From an uncultured Rhodoblastus sp. (GTDB lineage Bacteria; Pseudomonadota; Alphaproteobacteria; Rhizobiales; Beijerinckiaceae): a DNA stretch of 64,000 nt. The notes below the pieces were generated by a model, which saw only the letters and a program-made list of their open reading frames with translations, was not told where the DNA came from and ran no database searches. The translations under genes and the position numbers were made by a program. The DNA is taken from positions 41,815 to 105,814 of the forward strand of contig NZ_CAIUXT010000016.1 in assembly GCF_903903185.1 (NCBI RefSeq), written 5' to 3'. Positions 28,415 to 37,409 of the stretch are shown piece after piece (the first letter of the stretch is position 1; every line of letters begins with the position of its first letter).

Positions 28415-29668
28415 ATGACAAACCTGCTGAACCACCTCTGGCTTCCCTACACCCAGATGCAGACCGCAAGCCAGCCCCCCGAGGCCGTCTCGACCCAGGG
28501 CTCGCTGATCCGGCTGCGCGACGGGCGCGAGTTGATCGACGGAATCGCCAGCTGGTGGACCGCCTGCCACGGCTATAACCATCCCCATATCCAGGCCGCG
28601 CTGCACGCCCAGATCGAGGCCATGCCGCATGTGATGTTCGGCGGTCTCGTGCACGAACCGGCGCTGAAGCTTGGCGAGAGGCTGGCGGCCCGGACCCCCG
28701 GCGACCTCAACCATGTGTTTTTCGTCGACAGCGGCTCGGTCGCCGTCGAAGTGGCGATGAAAATGGCGGTGCAATTCCACCTCAACCGCGGCGAACTCGG
28801 CCGCAGCCGCATGGTCAGCTTCCGCCATTCCTATCACGGCGACACCATGGCCTGCATGTCGGTCTGCGATCCCGACGAGTCCATGCACGCCTTGTTCAGG
28901 AATTATCTGCCCAAACAAACTCTGGCAGAATTGCCTTTTAACAGAGAGTTAGAGGATACACTTAATGTTCTGCTGGAGCATGAGAAGGGACGGATAGCCG
29001 CCGTTCTGATCGAGCCTCTGGCGCAAGGCGCAGGCGGCATGAAGTTCCACTCCGCGGAGGTTCTGCGCCGCGTCGCCGAGGCCTGCCGGCGCCATGGGGT
29101 GTTGCTGATCGCCGACGAAATTTTCGTCGGATTCGGGCGGACGGGGACGCTGTTCGCCTGCGAGCAGGCTGGAATCACCCCCGACATCCTCTGTCTCGGC
29201 AAGGGCCTGACCGGCGGCGCCCTGTCGCTCGCCGCGACTTTGGCGCGGCCGCATGTTTTTGAGGCATTTCTTTCCGACGATCCGGCCAAGGCGCTGATGC
29301 ACGGCCCGACCTTCATGGCCAATCCGCTCGCCTGCGCCGCCGCCAACGCCTCGCTCGACCTGTTTGACAATGAACCGCGCCTGAAGCAGGTCGCGCGCAT
29401 TGAAACTTTGCTGCGGGAGGGATTGGCGCCATGCCGCGCCTTTCCCGGCGTGGTCGACGTGCGGGTCAAGGGCGCCATAGGCGTCGTGCAATTGCAATCT
29501 ATCGGCGACGCCGGCGCCTTGCGCGAAAAATTCGTCGCAAAGGGCGTCTGGGTCCGCCCCTTCGGCGATATCGTCTATCTGACCCCGGCTTTCACCATTA
29601 CGGAGGATCAGCTCGCGGCGCTGACTTCCGCGATCTGTTCGACCCTGGCGGACTCGTCGAGATCGTGA
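28415..29668 (+). CDS. bioA: Adenosylmethionine-8-amino-7-oxononanoate aminotransferase
   Basis: 417 residues, PLP-dependent. It transfers an amino group from S-adenosylmethionine to KAPA, giving 7,8-diaminopelargonate. Start ATG 28415 is followed by [10 protein letters not shown], matching the family N terminus. [12 protein letters not shown] and [11 protein letters not shown] are BioA signatures. The PLP-phosphate loop is [13 protein letters not shown], the cofactor Asp is in [13 protein letters not shown], and Lys263 in CLGKGLTGG forms the Schiff base. Its 3' end overlaps the convergent bioB gene by 61 bases. Confidence 0.94.
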   Translation: MTNLLNHLWLPYTQMQTASQPPEAVSTQGSLIRLRDGRELIDGIASWWTACHGYNHPHIQAALHAQIEAMPHVMFGGLVHEPALKLGERLAARTPGDLNHVFFVDSGSVAVEVAMKMAVQFHLNRGELGRSRMVSFRHSYHGDTMACMSVCDPDESMHALFRNYLPKQTLAELPFNRELEDTLNVLLEHEKGRIAAVLIEPLAQGAGGMKFHSAEVLRRVAEACRRHGVLLIADEIFVGFGRTGTLFACEQAGITPDILCLGKGLTGGALSLAATLARPHVFEAFLSDDPAKALMHGPTFMANPLACAAANASLDLFDNEPRLKQVARIETLLREGLAPCRAFPGVVDVRVKGAIGVVQLQSIGDAGALREKFVAKGVWVRPFGDIVYLTPAFTITEDQLAALTSAICSTLADSSRS

Positions 29669-30666
29669 TGAAATGGCGTCTCGGTGATTTCCTGCACATT
29701 CAAGCCTAGCCGCGCGATCAGGGCGCGGTCTTGCGCCGCGTCATTGTTGGACGTCGTCAGCAGCTTTTCGCCGTAAAAAATGGAATTGGCGCCGGCCATG
29801 AAGCACAAAGCCTGCGTTTCGGCGCTCATTTCGCTGCGGCCCGCCGAAAGGCGGACGCGGGCGCGCGGCATGACGATGCGCGTCACGGCGATCATCCGCA
29901 CCATGTCGAAGGCGTCCACCGCCGGGCGGCCTTCCATCGGGGTGCCGCGCACCGCGACAAGGGCGTTGACCGGCACGCTTTCGGGATGGGGATTCATTTC
30001 CGACAGCACCCGCAACAGCGAGGCGCGGTCGAATTCCTTCTCGCCCATCCCGATAATGCCGCCGCAGCACAGGCTGATTCCGGCGGCGCGCACATAGCCC
30101 AACGTGTCGAGACGCTCCTGATAGGTGCGGGTCGAGACGATTTCGCCGTAATATTCGGGGCTGGTGTCGAGGTTATGGTTGTAGGAATGCAGGCCGGCTT
30201 CGGCCAGGCGGCGCGCCTGATGCGGCTGCAACATGCCGAGCGTCACGCAGGCCTCCAGCCCCATGCCGGTGACGCCCTTGACCATGTCCACGACGCTGTC
30301 GAATTCCTTGCCGTCGCGCACCGAGCGCCAGGCCGCGCCCATGCAGAAACGCGAGGCCCCGGCCTCCTTGGCGATCTGCGCCCGCGACAGCACATAATCG
30401 ACGTCGATCAGCTGTTCCTTGGCCTGCCCGGTTTTTTTGGCGTGATGGGCGCTCTGCGGGCAATAGCCGCAATCCTCGGCGCAGCCGCCGGTCTTGATCG
30501 ACAACAGGCTGGCGAGTTGAATGGTGTCGTCGTGATATTGACGATGGACGCATTGCGCGCGATGGACGAGATCGAGCAACGGCAAGGCGAACAAGGCTTC
30601 GATTTCCTCGACCGTCCAGTCGTGGCGGATCGGAGCTATTTCGGCGAATTGCGGGTTCAGCGTCAT
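29608..30666 (-). CDS. bioB: Biotin synthase
   Basis: A 352-residue radical-SAM enzyme that inserts sulfur into dethiobiotin. The 4Fe-4S/SAM motif is C62-AED-C66-GY-C69, in [15 protein letters not shown]. Further BioB signatures are [20 protein letters not shown] and the 2Fe-2S region around RLSAGR. Length matches the family. Its 3' end overlaps bioA tail to tail by 61 bases, and its start is divergent from bioF with 179 bases between. No BioR-type operator (TTATCTATAA-like) was found in that gap. Confidence 0.95.
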   Translation of the reverse strand: MTLNPQFAEIAPIRHDWTVEEIEALFALPLLDLVHRAQCVHRQYHDDTIQLASLLSIKTGGCAEDCGYCPQSAHHAKKTGQAKEQLIDVDYVLSRAQIAKEAGASRFCMGAAWRSVRDGKEFDSVVDMVKGVTGMGLEACVTLGMLQPHQARRLAEAGLHSYNHNLDTSPEYYGEIVSTRTYQERLDTLGYVRAAGISLCCGGIIGMGEKEFDRASLLRVLSEMNPHPESVPVNALVAVRGTPMEGRPAVDAFDMVRMIAVTRIVMPRARVRLSAGRSEMSAETQALCFMAGANSIFYGEKLLTTSNNDAAQDRALIARLGLNVQEITETPFHHDLDESARVEQIAEVSAAS

Positions 30667-30845
30667 GAGGCTCTCGTGAAAAAGGTTTTTGGCTTCAAAG
30701 CCGATCTATCGGTCGGTTTTGGAAGCGTCCGGCGCCACAGGCATTCGATTCCGATGCGCCGCCGCGCCGGTTGGCGCTCAGGGCAGGCTGCAAATATAGG
30801 CTGTTTGCCTTTATCTTCGCAATTCTACTATTAGGTCGGCGGCAA

Positions 30846-32042
30846 ATGGCAAAAACAGAAATCTTCCGCGCCTATTGCGACCGGCGCGCCGAACAGGACC
30901 GCCTGCGCGCGCTGACGCCCGGCCAGATCGCCGCCGATGGCCGGCTCAGGCGCAACGGTAGGCTGCTGGTCAATTTCGCCAGCAACGATTATCTCGGACT
31001 GAGCCTGCACCCCGCGCTGATCGAAGCCTCGCGCGTCCATACGGAAAAATATGGCGCCGGCGTCGCCGCCTCGCGGCTGGTGACAGGCGAACATCCGGCT
31101 TTTGGCGAACTCGAAGCGCGGATCGCGCGCGCCAAGAACCAGCCCGCCGCTCTGGTGTTGGCCTCGGGCTACCAGACCAATCTGACCGCCGTGGCGGCGC
31201 TGGCCGACCGCGACGTCGCCGGGCGCCCGGTGTCGATTCTCGCCGACCGCCTTGCCCATCATTCGCTGCTGCAAGGCGCCCTGCTCTCCGGCGCCCGGCT
31301 GATGCGTTTTCGCCACAATGATTGCGACCATCTCGAACAGCTTCTGCAAAGCCGCGCCAAAAGGCAAGATTTCTGCCTGATCCTTACCGAAAGCGTGTTC
31401 GGCATGGACGGCGACCTCGCCGATCTCGCCCGGATCGGCGCGCTGGCGCAGCGCTACGACGCCCTGCTCTATGTCGACGAGGCCCACGCCACCGGGGTTT
31501 TCGGCGCGCGCGGCTTCGGCCTGTGTGAGGATTTCGCGCCTGTGGTGGACGTGGCCATGGGCACTTTCGGCAAGGCGCTCGGCGGTTTTGGCTCCTATCT
31601 GGCCTGCGCGCCGGAAATCCGCGACTTTCTGATCCAGCGCTGCGGCGGGCTGGTCTATTCCACCGGCCTGCCGCCCGCCGTGCTCGGCGCCATCGACGCG
31701 GCCCTGACGCTGGTTCCGCAAATGGCGGCGGAACGCCAAAACCTGCTGGCGCAGGCGGCCCGGCTGCGCGGGGCGCTCAACGCGCAGGGCTGGGATTGCG
31801 GCGCCAGCGCCAGCCAGATCGTGCCGGTTCTGGTCGGCGGCGAGACCCAGACGCTGGCTCTGGCGGCGGAACTGGAGCGGCGCGGCCTGCTCGTCCCCGC
31901 CATCCGGCCGCCAACCGTGCCACAGGGATCGAGCCGGTTGCGGATTTCGCTGAGCGCCGCGCATAAAGCCCAGGACATTGACGTTTTGATCGATGTCTTG
32001 GGCGAACTGGCGCCGGTTTACGCGCCGAAGGCTGCCGCGTGA
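30846..32042 (+). CDS. bioF: 8-Amino-7-oxononanoate synthase
   Basis: 398 residues, alpha-oxoamine synthase. It condenses pimeloyl-ACP with L-alanine to form KAPA. FASNDYLGLSLHP, the glycine-rich ASRLVTGEHPAFGELE, DEAHATGVFG (Asp211, His214 for PLP) and the Schiff-base lysine K243 in MGTFGKALGGFGSY are all present. Start ATG 30846 (AKTEIFRAYC) was preferred over an upstream frame lacking similarity. A TTTGCC-16-TACTAT pair at 30804-30831 could be its promoter. The stop overlaps the GTG of the next gene by four bases (GTGA), so bioF, the esterase and bioC form one unit. Confidence 0.94.
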   Translation: MAKTEIFRAYCDRRAEQDRLRALTPGQIAADGRLRRNGRLLVNFASNDYLGLSLHPALIEASRVHTEKYGAGVAASRLVTGEHPAFGELEARIARAKNQPAALVLASGYQTNLTAVAALADRDVAGRPVSILADRLAHHSLLQGALLSGARLMRFRHNDCDHLEQLLQSRAKRQDFCLILTESVFGMDGDLADLARIGALAQRYDALLYVDEAHATGVFGARGFGLCEDFAPVVDVAMGTFGKALGGFGSYLACAPEIRDFLIQRCGGLVYSTGLPPAVLGAIDAALTLVPQMAAERQNLLAQAARLRGALNAQGWDCGASASQIVPVLVGGETQTLALAAELERRGLLVPAIRPPTVPQGSSRLRISLSAAHKAQDIDVLIDVLGELAPVYAPKAAA

Positions 32043-32707
32043 AAAGCAGCAGCGGCGTGAGGCTGGTTTTCATCCATGGCTGGGCGCTCGGGCCGGCAAT
32101 CTGGGACTTGGTCGGCCCCAGGCTCGAAAAATTCCCTCAGGCGCGCGTCGATCTAGGCTATTTCGGCGCGGCCGGCGCGCCAGCCGCCTTGTCCGACGCT
32201 TTTTCAGACCCTCGGCCCGGCGACATTCTCGTCGGCCATTCGGCGGGCTTTTTATGGGGGCTGCGGCAGAGGCCGGATTGGGCCGGCGCGGTCGCGATCA
32301 ATAGTTTTTCGCGCTTCTGCCTCGACGCCCGCGGGCGCGGCTGCGTCCAGCTGGCGCAATTGCGGGCGATGCGGACTGCTCTCGCGCGCGACGCCGACCA
32401 AAGCGTGAAAAATTTCCGCGCCTTCATCGCCGCGCCGCCGCCGGGACCGGCAAATGCGGCGGCGCTGGCCGAAGGACTGGCGTTGCTGGCCGATTTCGAC
32501 GCCGCGCCGCAACTCGGGAACCGGCCCTTATGCGTTCTGGCGGCGCGCGACGACGTTCTTGCGCCCCTTTCCGAGGCGGAAAATCTGGCGCGGACGGCGG
32601 GCGGGACGCTTGCCCTGAGCGCCAAGGGCGGGCATGGACTGCCCTGGACCGCGCCAAAATTCTGCGCCGAAAAAATCGAGGCATTCTTAAACGCTCATGG
32701 CTTCTGA
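32039..32707 (+). CDS. Pimeloyl-ACP methyl ester esterase (BioH-like alpha/beta hydrolase)
   Basis: 222 residues. It has the fold start LVFIHGWALGPAIWD, a nucleophile elbow VGHSAGFLWG (Ser68), a probable acid in LAARDDVLAPL and His in KGGHGLPWTAP, a full catalytic triad. Its place between bioF and bioC makes it the esterase that removes the methyl group added by BioC once the pimeloyl chain is complete. It is shorter than E. coli BioH (about 256 residues) and could belong to the BioG or another isofunctional class, so I leave the symbol blank. It starts with GTG, overlapping bioF, and its end overlaps bioC by 11 bases. Confidence 0.82.
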   Translation: MKSSSGVRLVFIHGWALGPAIWDLVGPRLEKFPQARVDLGYFGAAGAPAALSDAFSDPRPGDILVGHSAGFLWGLRQRPDWAGAVAINSFSRFCLDARGRGCVQLAQLRAMRTALARDADQSVKNFRAFIAAPPPGPANAAALAEGLALLADFDAAPQLGNRPLCVLAARDDVLAPLSEAENLARTAGGTLALSAKGGHGLPWTAPKFCAEKIEAFLNAHGF

Positions 32708-33440
32708 CCCGACCAAGCTCGCCATTATCCGCGCTTTCGACGCGGCGGCGGCGACCTATGACGCGGCCTCGAAGGTGCAGCGCGAGATCGCCCGCGAGTT
32801 GCTCCTTTACGCGGCGCGCGCCTGCGAGCGGACGCCGGCCAGAATTCTCGATCTCGGCTGCGGCGCGGGCCATGCGACGGAATTTGCCCTGCGCCAATGG
32901 CCGCAAGCGCAATTTGCGGTGCTCGACGCCGCGCCGAAAATGCTCGAAGCGCTTCAGGGCAAATTTTCCGGCCTCGCGACCATCTGCGCCGACGCCGCCG
33001 AACCCGGCCCACTCGGGGAATATGACGTGATTTTGTCGAGCATGATGGCCCATTGGCTGCCCGAGCCGCGCGCCGCCGTTCGGGTCTGGCGGGATTTGCT
33101 GGCGCCGGGCGGAAAATGTTTCATCGCTCTGCCGGTCGAAGGCAGTCTGCACGAATGGCGCGACGCCTGCCGCGAAGCCGGTCTCGCCGACGGATTATGG
33201 CCCTTCCCGCCGGAAAATTTCGCCGCCGGCCTGACCGAAAAGACGGAAATCCGCGCCTTCGTCGCCTCCTATCCCGACGCCGGGGCTTTTCTGCAAAGCC
33301 TCAAGCGCACCGGCGCGCGCCAGGCGCGGCCCGGCCACCGCCCGGAATCGCCCGCCGCACTGCGCCGCCTGATGGCGAGCCGCCGGGAGGGCTTCATCGC
33401 GACCTTTCGGATCGCCTTCCTGACCATCGGCGCGGAATAG
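32697..33440 (+). CDS. bioC: Malonyl-ACP O-methyltransferase
   Basis: A 247-residue class I SAM methyltransferase. Motif I is RILDLGCGAGHATEFAL. BioC-type features are the N-terminal FDAAAATYDAASKVQREIA and the central LSSMMAHWLPEPRAAVR. The C-terminal RRLMASRREG resembles other BioC tails. It methylates malonyl-ACP so that fatty acid synthase elongates it to pimeloyl-ACP methyl ester. It overlaps the esterase gene by 11 bases and is the last gene of bioF-esterase-bioC. With bioA, bioB and bioD on this stretch the pathway from malonyl-ACP to biotin is complete. Confidence 0.88.
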   Translation: MASDPTKLAIIRAFDAAAATYDAASKVQREIARELLLYAARACERTPARILDLGCGAGHATEFALRQWPQAQFAVLDAAPKMLEALQGKFSGLATICADAAEPGPLGEYDVILSSMMAHWLPEPRAAVRVWRDLLAPGGKCFIALPVEGSLHEWRDACREAGLADGLWPFPPENFAAGLTEKTEIRAFVASYPDAGAFLQSLKRTGARQARPGHRPESPAALRRLMASRREGFIATFRIAFLTIGAE

Positions 33441-33484
33441 CAAGTCTCGGGATTCGTGTCGGGAGCGAAAAGCGGACGCCTGCC

Positions 33485-34852
33485 TCAATCATAGGCCAGC
33501 GTCAGCAGTTGACCGAACGGCGGAACCGTTGAAGCGTGCGATTCGGGCACGGCCCAGATCACCGGCCAATTTGGTCGGAACCACGCCGGTCCTTCGAGAT
33601 CGGTCAGGACCACGCCAATGTCCGGCCGATACTGGTCGGCGCGCTCGAGCAAAGGCGTAAAATCGGTGCCGCCGCCGCCGGTGAAATCCAGATTGCCGAG
33701 ATCGAACCGGCCCGGCTTGAAGACTTCGACGCGGCGGACCCGGTCATCGCCGATCACCAGAATGAGGCCCGCCTCCTGGCGCCGGCTGATCGCCGCGATC
33801 TCGTCGGCGAACCGCTGCATCAGGGCATCGTCGATCGAGCCTGACACATCGACCATGACGGCGATCTTCGGCGCCGTCGCGTTCGCGCCATATCCCGGCT
33901 CCCAGGGCAGGCGCCGGTTCGGACCGGCGCGCCCCTGGTTGGCGATGTAGGATCGCGTCGGCCGCGACCACGACACCGCCTGCTTGCGTGACAGTCCCCT
34001 CGCCAGTCGCGTGCGCAGGACCTGCCGCCACGGGGTGCGAGTGCGCGGCAAATCGGCGATCAAGGCGCGCAGCATCGAGAATTCGCCATCGCCGGCATGG
34101 CCGCGCAACAAGCGTTCGCTCCATTCGCGGGCCTGTTCGGTTTCGGCCTCCGGCGAAGACTCCGCCTCGGGGCTCGGCGCGAGATCGGACCTGGAATCGG
34201 CGCCGAGTTCCCGCACCCGCGCCGCGCGCGGTCCGTCCTCCCGCGCACGCGACGGGATCGGGTCGCCTTGCGGCTGCAAGGAGTCGCGGCCCTCGGAAGC
34301 GGATTCGCTGGACCTCGCGCCGCTGGCGCCGCTTCGGCCATCGCCCTGCCGCGCATCGTCCTTGATCCTGCGGTCGTCGATGCTGCGGTAGAGCCGTTCG
34401 ACATCCCATTGCAGCAGGGCCGTTTCGGCGTCCTGTTGCAGCTCCAGCGCCTGCGCCAGCACTTGTTCGAGGAATACGCAGGAAGGCGGCAAGCGCAGCC
34501 AGCCGAGATGGGCCAGCGTGCTGTTGACGATGGCGTCGGCGCAAATGTTGAACAGCCGCAGGTCCACATCGCCGAGCAGTCGCCGCAGATCGAGCGCGCG
34601 CTGCGGGTGACGAAGCGCGATGTGCAAGACCTCGTGTGCGACCAGTCCCGTTTGTTCGAGCAGGCCAAGACCGTCGAAGGCGGGGCCATAGTAAACCGCT
34701 TCGCCATCCGTCATGACGGCTGGCGCATCTCTGTCGGCAATATCCCGGTGCCGAACCCACAGCGCGAGACCGCCCGTCGATGGCGCAAATTCAACCATGC
34801 GCTGGATGGCGCGGGTCCCGCGGTGATCGCCATGCGCCGGGGTTTCAAGCAT
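33485..34852 (-). CDS. Zincin-like metallopeptidase/VWA protein of a MoxR module (DUF2201-type)
   Basis: 455 residues from ATG 34852. The N-terminal part has a possible zinc site H73-E74-VL-H77 (GLVAHEVLHIALRHP), typical of DUF2201 putative metallopeptidases. A low-complexity Ser/Glu/Arg linker (about 150-235) follows. The C-terminal VWA-like domain starts at ~330 with VMVDVSGSID (MIDAS residues D335, S337, S339), then GGGGTDF (T396) and VVLTDLEG (D418). The start overlaps the stop of the moxR-like gene by eight bases (ATGCTTGA), showing translational coupling. Such pairs usually act as an AAA-driven remodelling machine, the VWA part being the partner or adaptor. The target is unknown. Confidence 0.85.
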   Translation of the reverse strand: MLETPAHGDHRGTRAIQRMVEFAPSTGGLALWVRHRDIADRDAPAVMTDGEAVYYGPAFDGLGLLEQTGLVAHEVLHIALRHPQRALDLRRLLGDVDLRLFNICADAIVNSTLAHLGWLRLPPSCVFLEQVLAQALELQQDAETALLQWDVERLYRSIDDRRIKDDARQGDGRSGASGARSSESASEGRDSLQPQGDPIPSRAREDGPRAARVRELGADSRSDLAPSPEAESSPEAETEQAREWSERLLRGHAGDGEFSMLRALIADLPRTRTPWRQVLRTRLARGLSRKQAVSWSRPTRSYIANQGRAGPNRRLPWEPGYGANATAPKIAVMVDVSGSIDDALMQRFADEIAAISRRQEAGLILVIGDDRVRRVEVFKPGRFDLGNLDFTGGGGTDFTPLLERADQYRPDIGVVLTDLEGPAWFRPNWPVIWAVPESHASTVPPFGQLLTLAYD

Positions 34853-35954
34853 CGAAGCCGTCCCGGCGACGCCGCTCGGCATATCGATGGTAGGAAGCGC
34901 TGTCCAGAATCGCGGCCTCAAGCCCCGTGGCGAGCGCGCGCTGCATCGTCAGCTCCATCGACAGGGTCTGCGCCTCTCGCAGCGGCAGCGGCGCGGCGCT
35001 CCGGATATCGGGAAATTGTTCGATGATCTCCAGCGCGCGCGCAAGCGTCCTTTCGTCGACGCTCGCCGCCAAAAGCCCGTAGATCATGCCATAAAGCCCG
35101 TCGAGCGATGTCGGCAGCAGGGCGGCGGTCTCCGGGCCGGGGCGCGCCGCGAGCAGCCGCACCACGTCCGCGCCGGCCTGGATCTCGCGCAGCACGCCGA
35201 AGAATTCCGCGGCGTTGGCGGCGCCGATGCGCCCCTGCGTAAACACCCGTTTGGCCGCCTCGGAAAGACCGGACTTCAGCACATTGGAAATGTCTTCCCA
35301 TCCGCGCGGGCTCGCGCCAATCAGATGGTCGCCGGCGAGTTGCGCCTGGGTGTCGTCGAGCTTGTCGGGGCGAATTTTGAGAAAAGCCATCACCTCCGGC
35401 GCGAAACGCATCGCCGCCGCGTGGTCGAGAAAGGCGTCAATGGTGGTCTGCACATTGAAGTGGAACATGCGGTCGGCCAGCGCCGTGCCCATGTCGTGGC
35501 TGACCGCGCCGTGGAAACTGGCGTTGCCGGCGGCGATCACCTGCCAGCCGTCGGGCAGCCGGTAATTGCCGACCCGGCGATCGAGGATCAGGGAATAGGC
35601 CGAGATCTGGAGCCTTTGGTCGGCGGCGGTCAACTCGTCGAGAAACAGAATGCCGTCGGGGCTGTCGGGGGACGGCAGGAATTCGGGCGGGAACCACACG
35701 GTCTTCGACAAAATGTCGTCGGCATAGATCGCGCCTCGTATATCGACCGGCTCGATCGTCGTCAGACGCAGATCGACGAGCGGAATTTTGAAATGTTCCG
35801 CGACCTGCCGGACGATGGACGATTTTCCGACCCCGCGGGCGCCCCATAGCATCGATGCGCGGCGCCGCAGCATCGGATCGCGATATTGCTCGATCAGGGC
35901 GGCTTTCGCGGCCGCGATCGAAACCGGCGGGATGTTCATCGGGTTGCCGCGCAT
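34845..35954 (-). CDS. MoxR-type AAA+ ATPase
   Basis: A 369-residue AAA+ ATPase. It has Walker A WGARGVGKSSIV, Walker B GILFLDELTAADQ, the helix-2 insert region VDIRGAIYADD, sensor 1 VIAAGNASFHGAV and the arginine-finger area DMGTALADRMFHF. MoxR ATPases remodel or activate partner proteins, commonly with VWA proteins. The downstream gene overlaps by eight bases and encodes such a VWA partner. The upstream membrane-protein gene stops seven bases before this start, so the three genes form one operon. ATG 35939 (NIPPVSIAA) is an alternative start. No methanol dehydrogenase genes are near, so the original Mox role is not implied. Confidence 0.88.
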   Translation of the reverse strand: MRGNPMNIPPVSIAAAKAALIEQYRDPMLRRRASMLWGARGVGKSSIVRQVAEHFKIPLVDLRLTTIEPVDIRGAIYADDILSKTVWFPPEFLPSPDSPDGILFLDELTAADQRLQISAYSLILDRRVGNYRLPDGWQVIAAGNASFHGAVSHDMGTALADRMFHFNVQTTIDAFLDHAAAMRFAPEVMAFLKIRPDKLDDTQAQLAGDHLIGASPRGWEDISNVLKSGLSEAAKRVFTQGRIGAANAAEFFGVLREIQAGADVVRLLAARPGPETAALLPTSLDGLYGMIYGLLAASVDERTLARALEIIEQFPDIRSAAPLPLREAQTLSMELTMQRALATGLEAAILDSASYHRYAERRRRDGFDA

Positions 35955-35961
35955 CGGGCCG

Positions 35962-37062
35962 TTATTTCAGGTCTGCCGACTGTGAGGGGCCTGCTCGACG
36001 CTCGCCCGGGGGAAACCACGCAGCAGCTTGGGAAGCGCGCGGCAGCGGCGGAATTTCGAATCGCGGCAGTTCGCGCATGCCAAACAGCATCAAAAGCATG
36101 AGCGGCGGCAGGTTCATCATCAGCATCACGAATTCCTGAGGGATGTCCACGAAAGCCATCGCCGAGGCGCCGGCGATCAAAACAACAGACAATAACAGCG
36201 GGATCATGCGCCGGAACACCACGCTCCAGCGCGCCCGGACCATCCTGTCGTGAAATTGGCGCGGCGGTTCAGCCAAGGTGCGGGCAAGATGCGCCACGGT
36301 CCGCTCCAGCGCGATCTCGATTCGACGGCTGCGGCGGGGTTCGTTGCGCGGCGCGCGCAGGGCGCCGGTCCAACCGGTCCCGCGCTTGCGCAGCACCTTC
36401 CAGTCCCAGCCCAGCGTCGCCAGCAGATCGTCCGGCAAGCCGTCCAACAGTTCCAGCGGACGACCCGGCTGAGGCGACAGCTCGATCTCGGCCGGATATC
36501 CTTTTCCAGTGTCCGCCTTCAACGCCAGCGTGAGGCCATCGAAACGCGCTTCGGCCGATATGAGCGCCATCCCCGCCGGCCGGGTTCCATCGCCAGCCTG
36601 ATCCAGCCGATAGCTGCGTGCGACGGGAATACCGGCCACCAACTGGAACTGGCTTTCCGGCGCAACGGTCTCGATGCGGGAAAGCACGTTCGCTGGAGTC
36701 CGACCTTCCGCGATCAGCTTCGCCGCCGCTCCGCTGTCAAGCGTCACGATGCGGATCAGCCGATAGACCTCGGGTCGCGGGTTTTCGAGTTGCAGGATTT
36801 CGCTGGCCCCAGCATAGGCGGGAACTTCGCTGGCATGGACAATCGGCTTGAACAACAGGCGCCGCTCGGAGCGGTCGCTCGCTGCTAAATCGACGTGGCG
36901 GCCGCGACGGGTGAAGGGCTCGATCAAACGGAGAATTTCGTGGTGGGTCAGCGGGACCGGCGGCGCTGTCGCTCCGCCCCGTCCCCTCGCCAGGCGGCGG
37001 TCCAGGAGGGACGACGTCTGCAAGTCGGAAGCCGGCCCGTCCGCTGGGTTGCCAAGTGTCAA
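35962..37062 (-). CDS. Membrane protein of the MoxR-VWA module
   Basis: About 366 residues if started at TTG 37062, which has the strong site GGAGGGGAAAGC. The open frame runs on to 37317, but that part looks non-coding. The soluble N-terminal ~290 residues include PLTHHEILRLIEPFTRRGRH, DLAASDRSERRLLFKPI and an alpha/beta region without a catalytic signature. Two hydrophobic segments near the C terminus (RMIPLLLSVVLIAGASAMAF and EFVMLMMNLPPLMLLMLFGM) would anchor it, followed by a Pro/Arg tail. It is the first gene of the unit. It may tether the ATPase/VWA machine to the inner membrane. I recognise no named family. Confidence 0.7.
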   Translation of the reverse strand: MTLGNPADGPASDLQTSSLLDRRLARGRGGATAPPVPLTHHEILRLIEPFTRRGRHVDLAASDRSERRLLFKPIVHASEVPAYAGASEILQLENPRPEVYRLIRIVTLDSGAAAKLIAEGRTPANVLSRIETVAPESQFQLVAGIPVARSYRLDQAGDGTRPAGMALISAEARFDGLTLALKADTGKGYPAEIELSPQPGRPLELLDGLPDDLLATLGWDWKVLRKRGTGWTGALRAPRNEPRRSRRIEIALERTVAHLARTLAEPPRQFHDRMVRARWSVVFRRMIPLLLSVVLIAGASAMAFVDIPQEFVMLMMNLPPLMLLMLFGMRELPRFEIPPLPRASQAAAWFPPGERRAGPSQSADLK

Positions 37063-37409
37063 GCTTTCCCCTCCGGCTCGCTTCACCCCTCCGGAAGCCA
37101 GGCCCGCAAAATGTGTCCGATTTCCGCTTTGCGGGCAAGAGCGCGCCGGAAACCCGCCAGTGCGCGCTTCACTTCGCCTTCTTCCCCGGCCCGTCGCCGC
37201 CCGCAACGACGTTGTTACGCGGAAACGGATCGCACGGATTGCGTTCGGCTGGATCAAGACCTGTCGCGACGAAAGGGCGCAAATATGACGGAACAAAAGA
37301 CTCCGCCGTTCGAACAAAGCACAGCTTTACAAATCGGCGGCTCGCGGCCCATCATTCGGCATCATTGGGTCCTGAATGACGCTTGTGGGGAAAATGGTCG
37401 GAGGGTGTC
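37063..37409. other. Divergent intergenic region of the MoxR module
   Basis: About 350 bases between the MoxR-module start (minus) and the orphan gene at 37410 (plus). No gene is supported in it. It presumably holds both promoters. Base composition drops in GC towards 37400. Confidence 0.5.
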
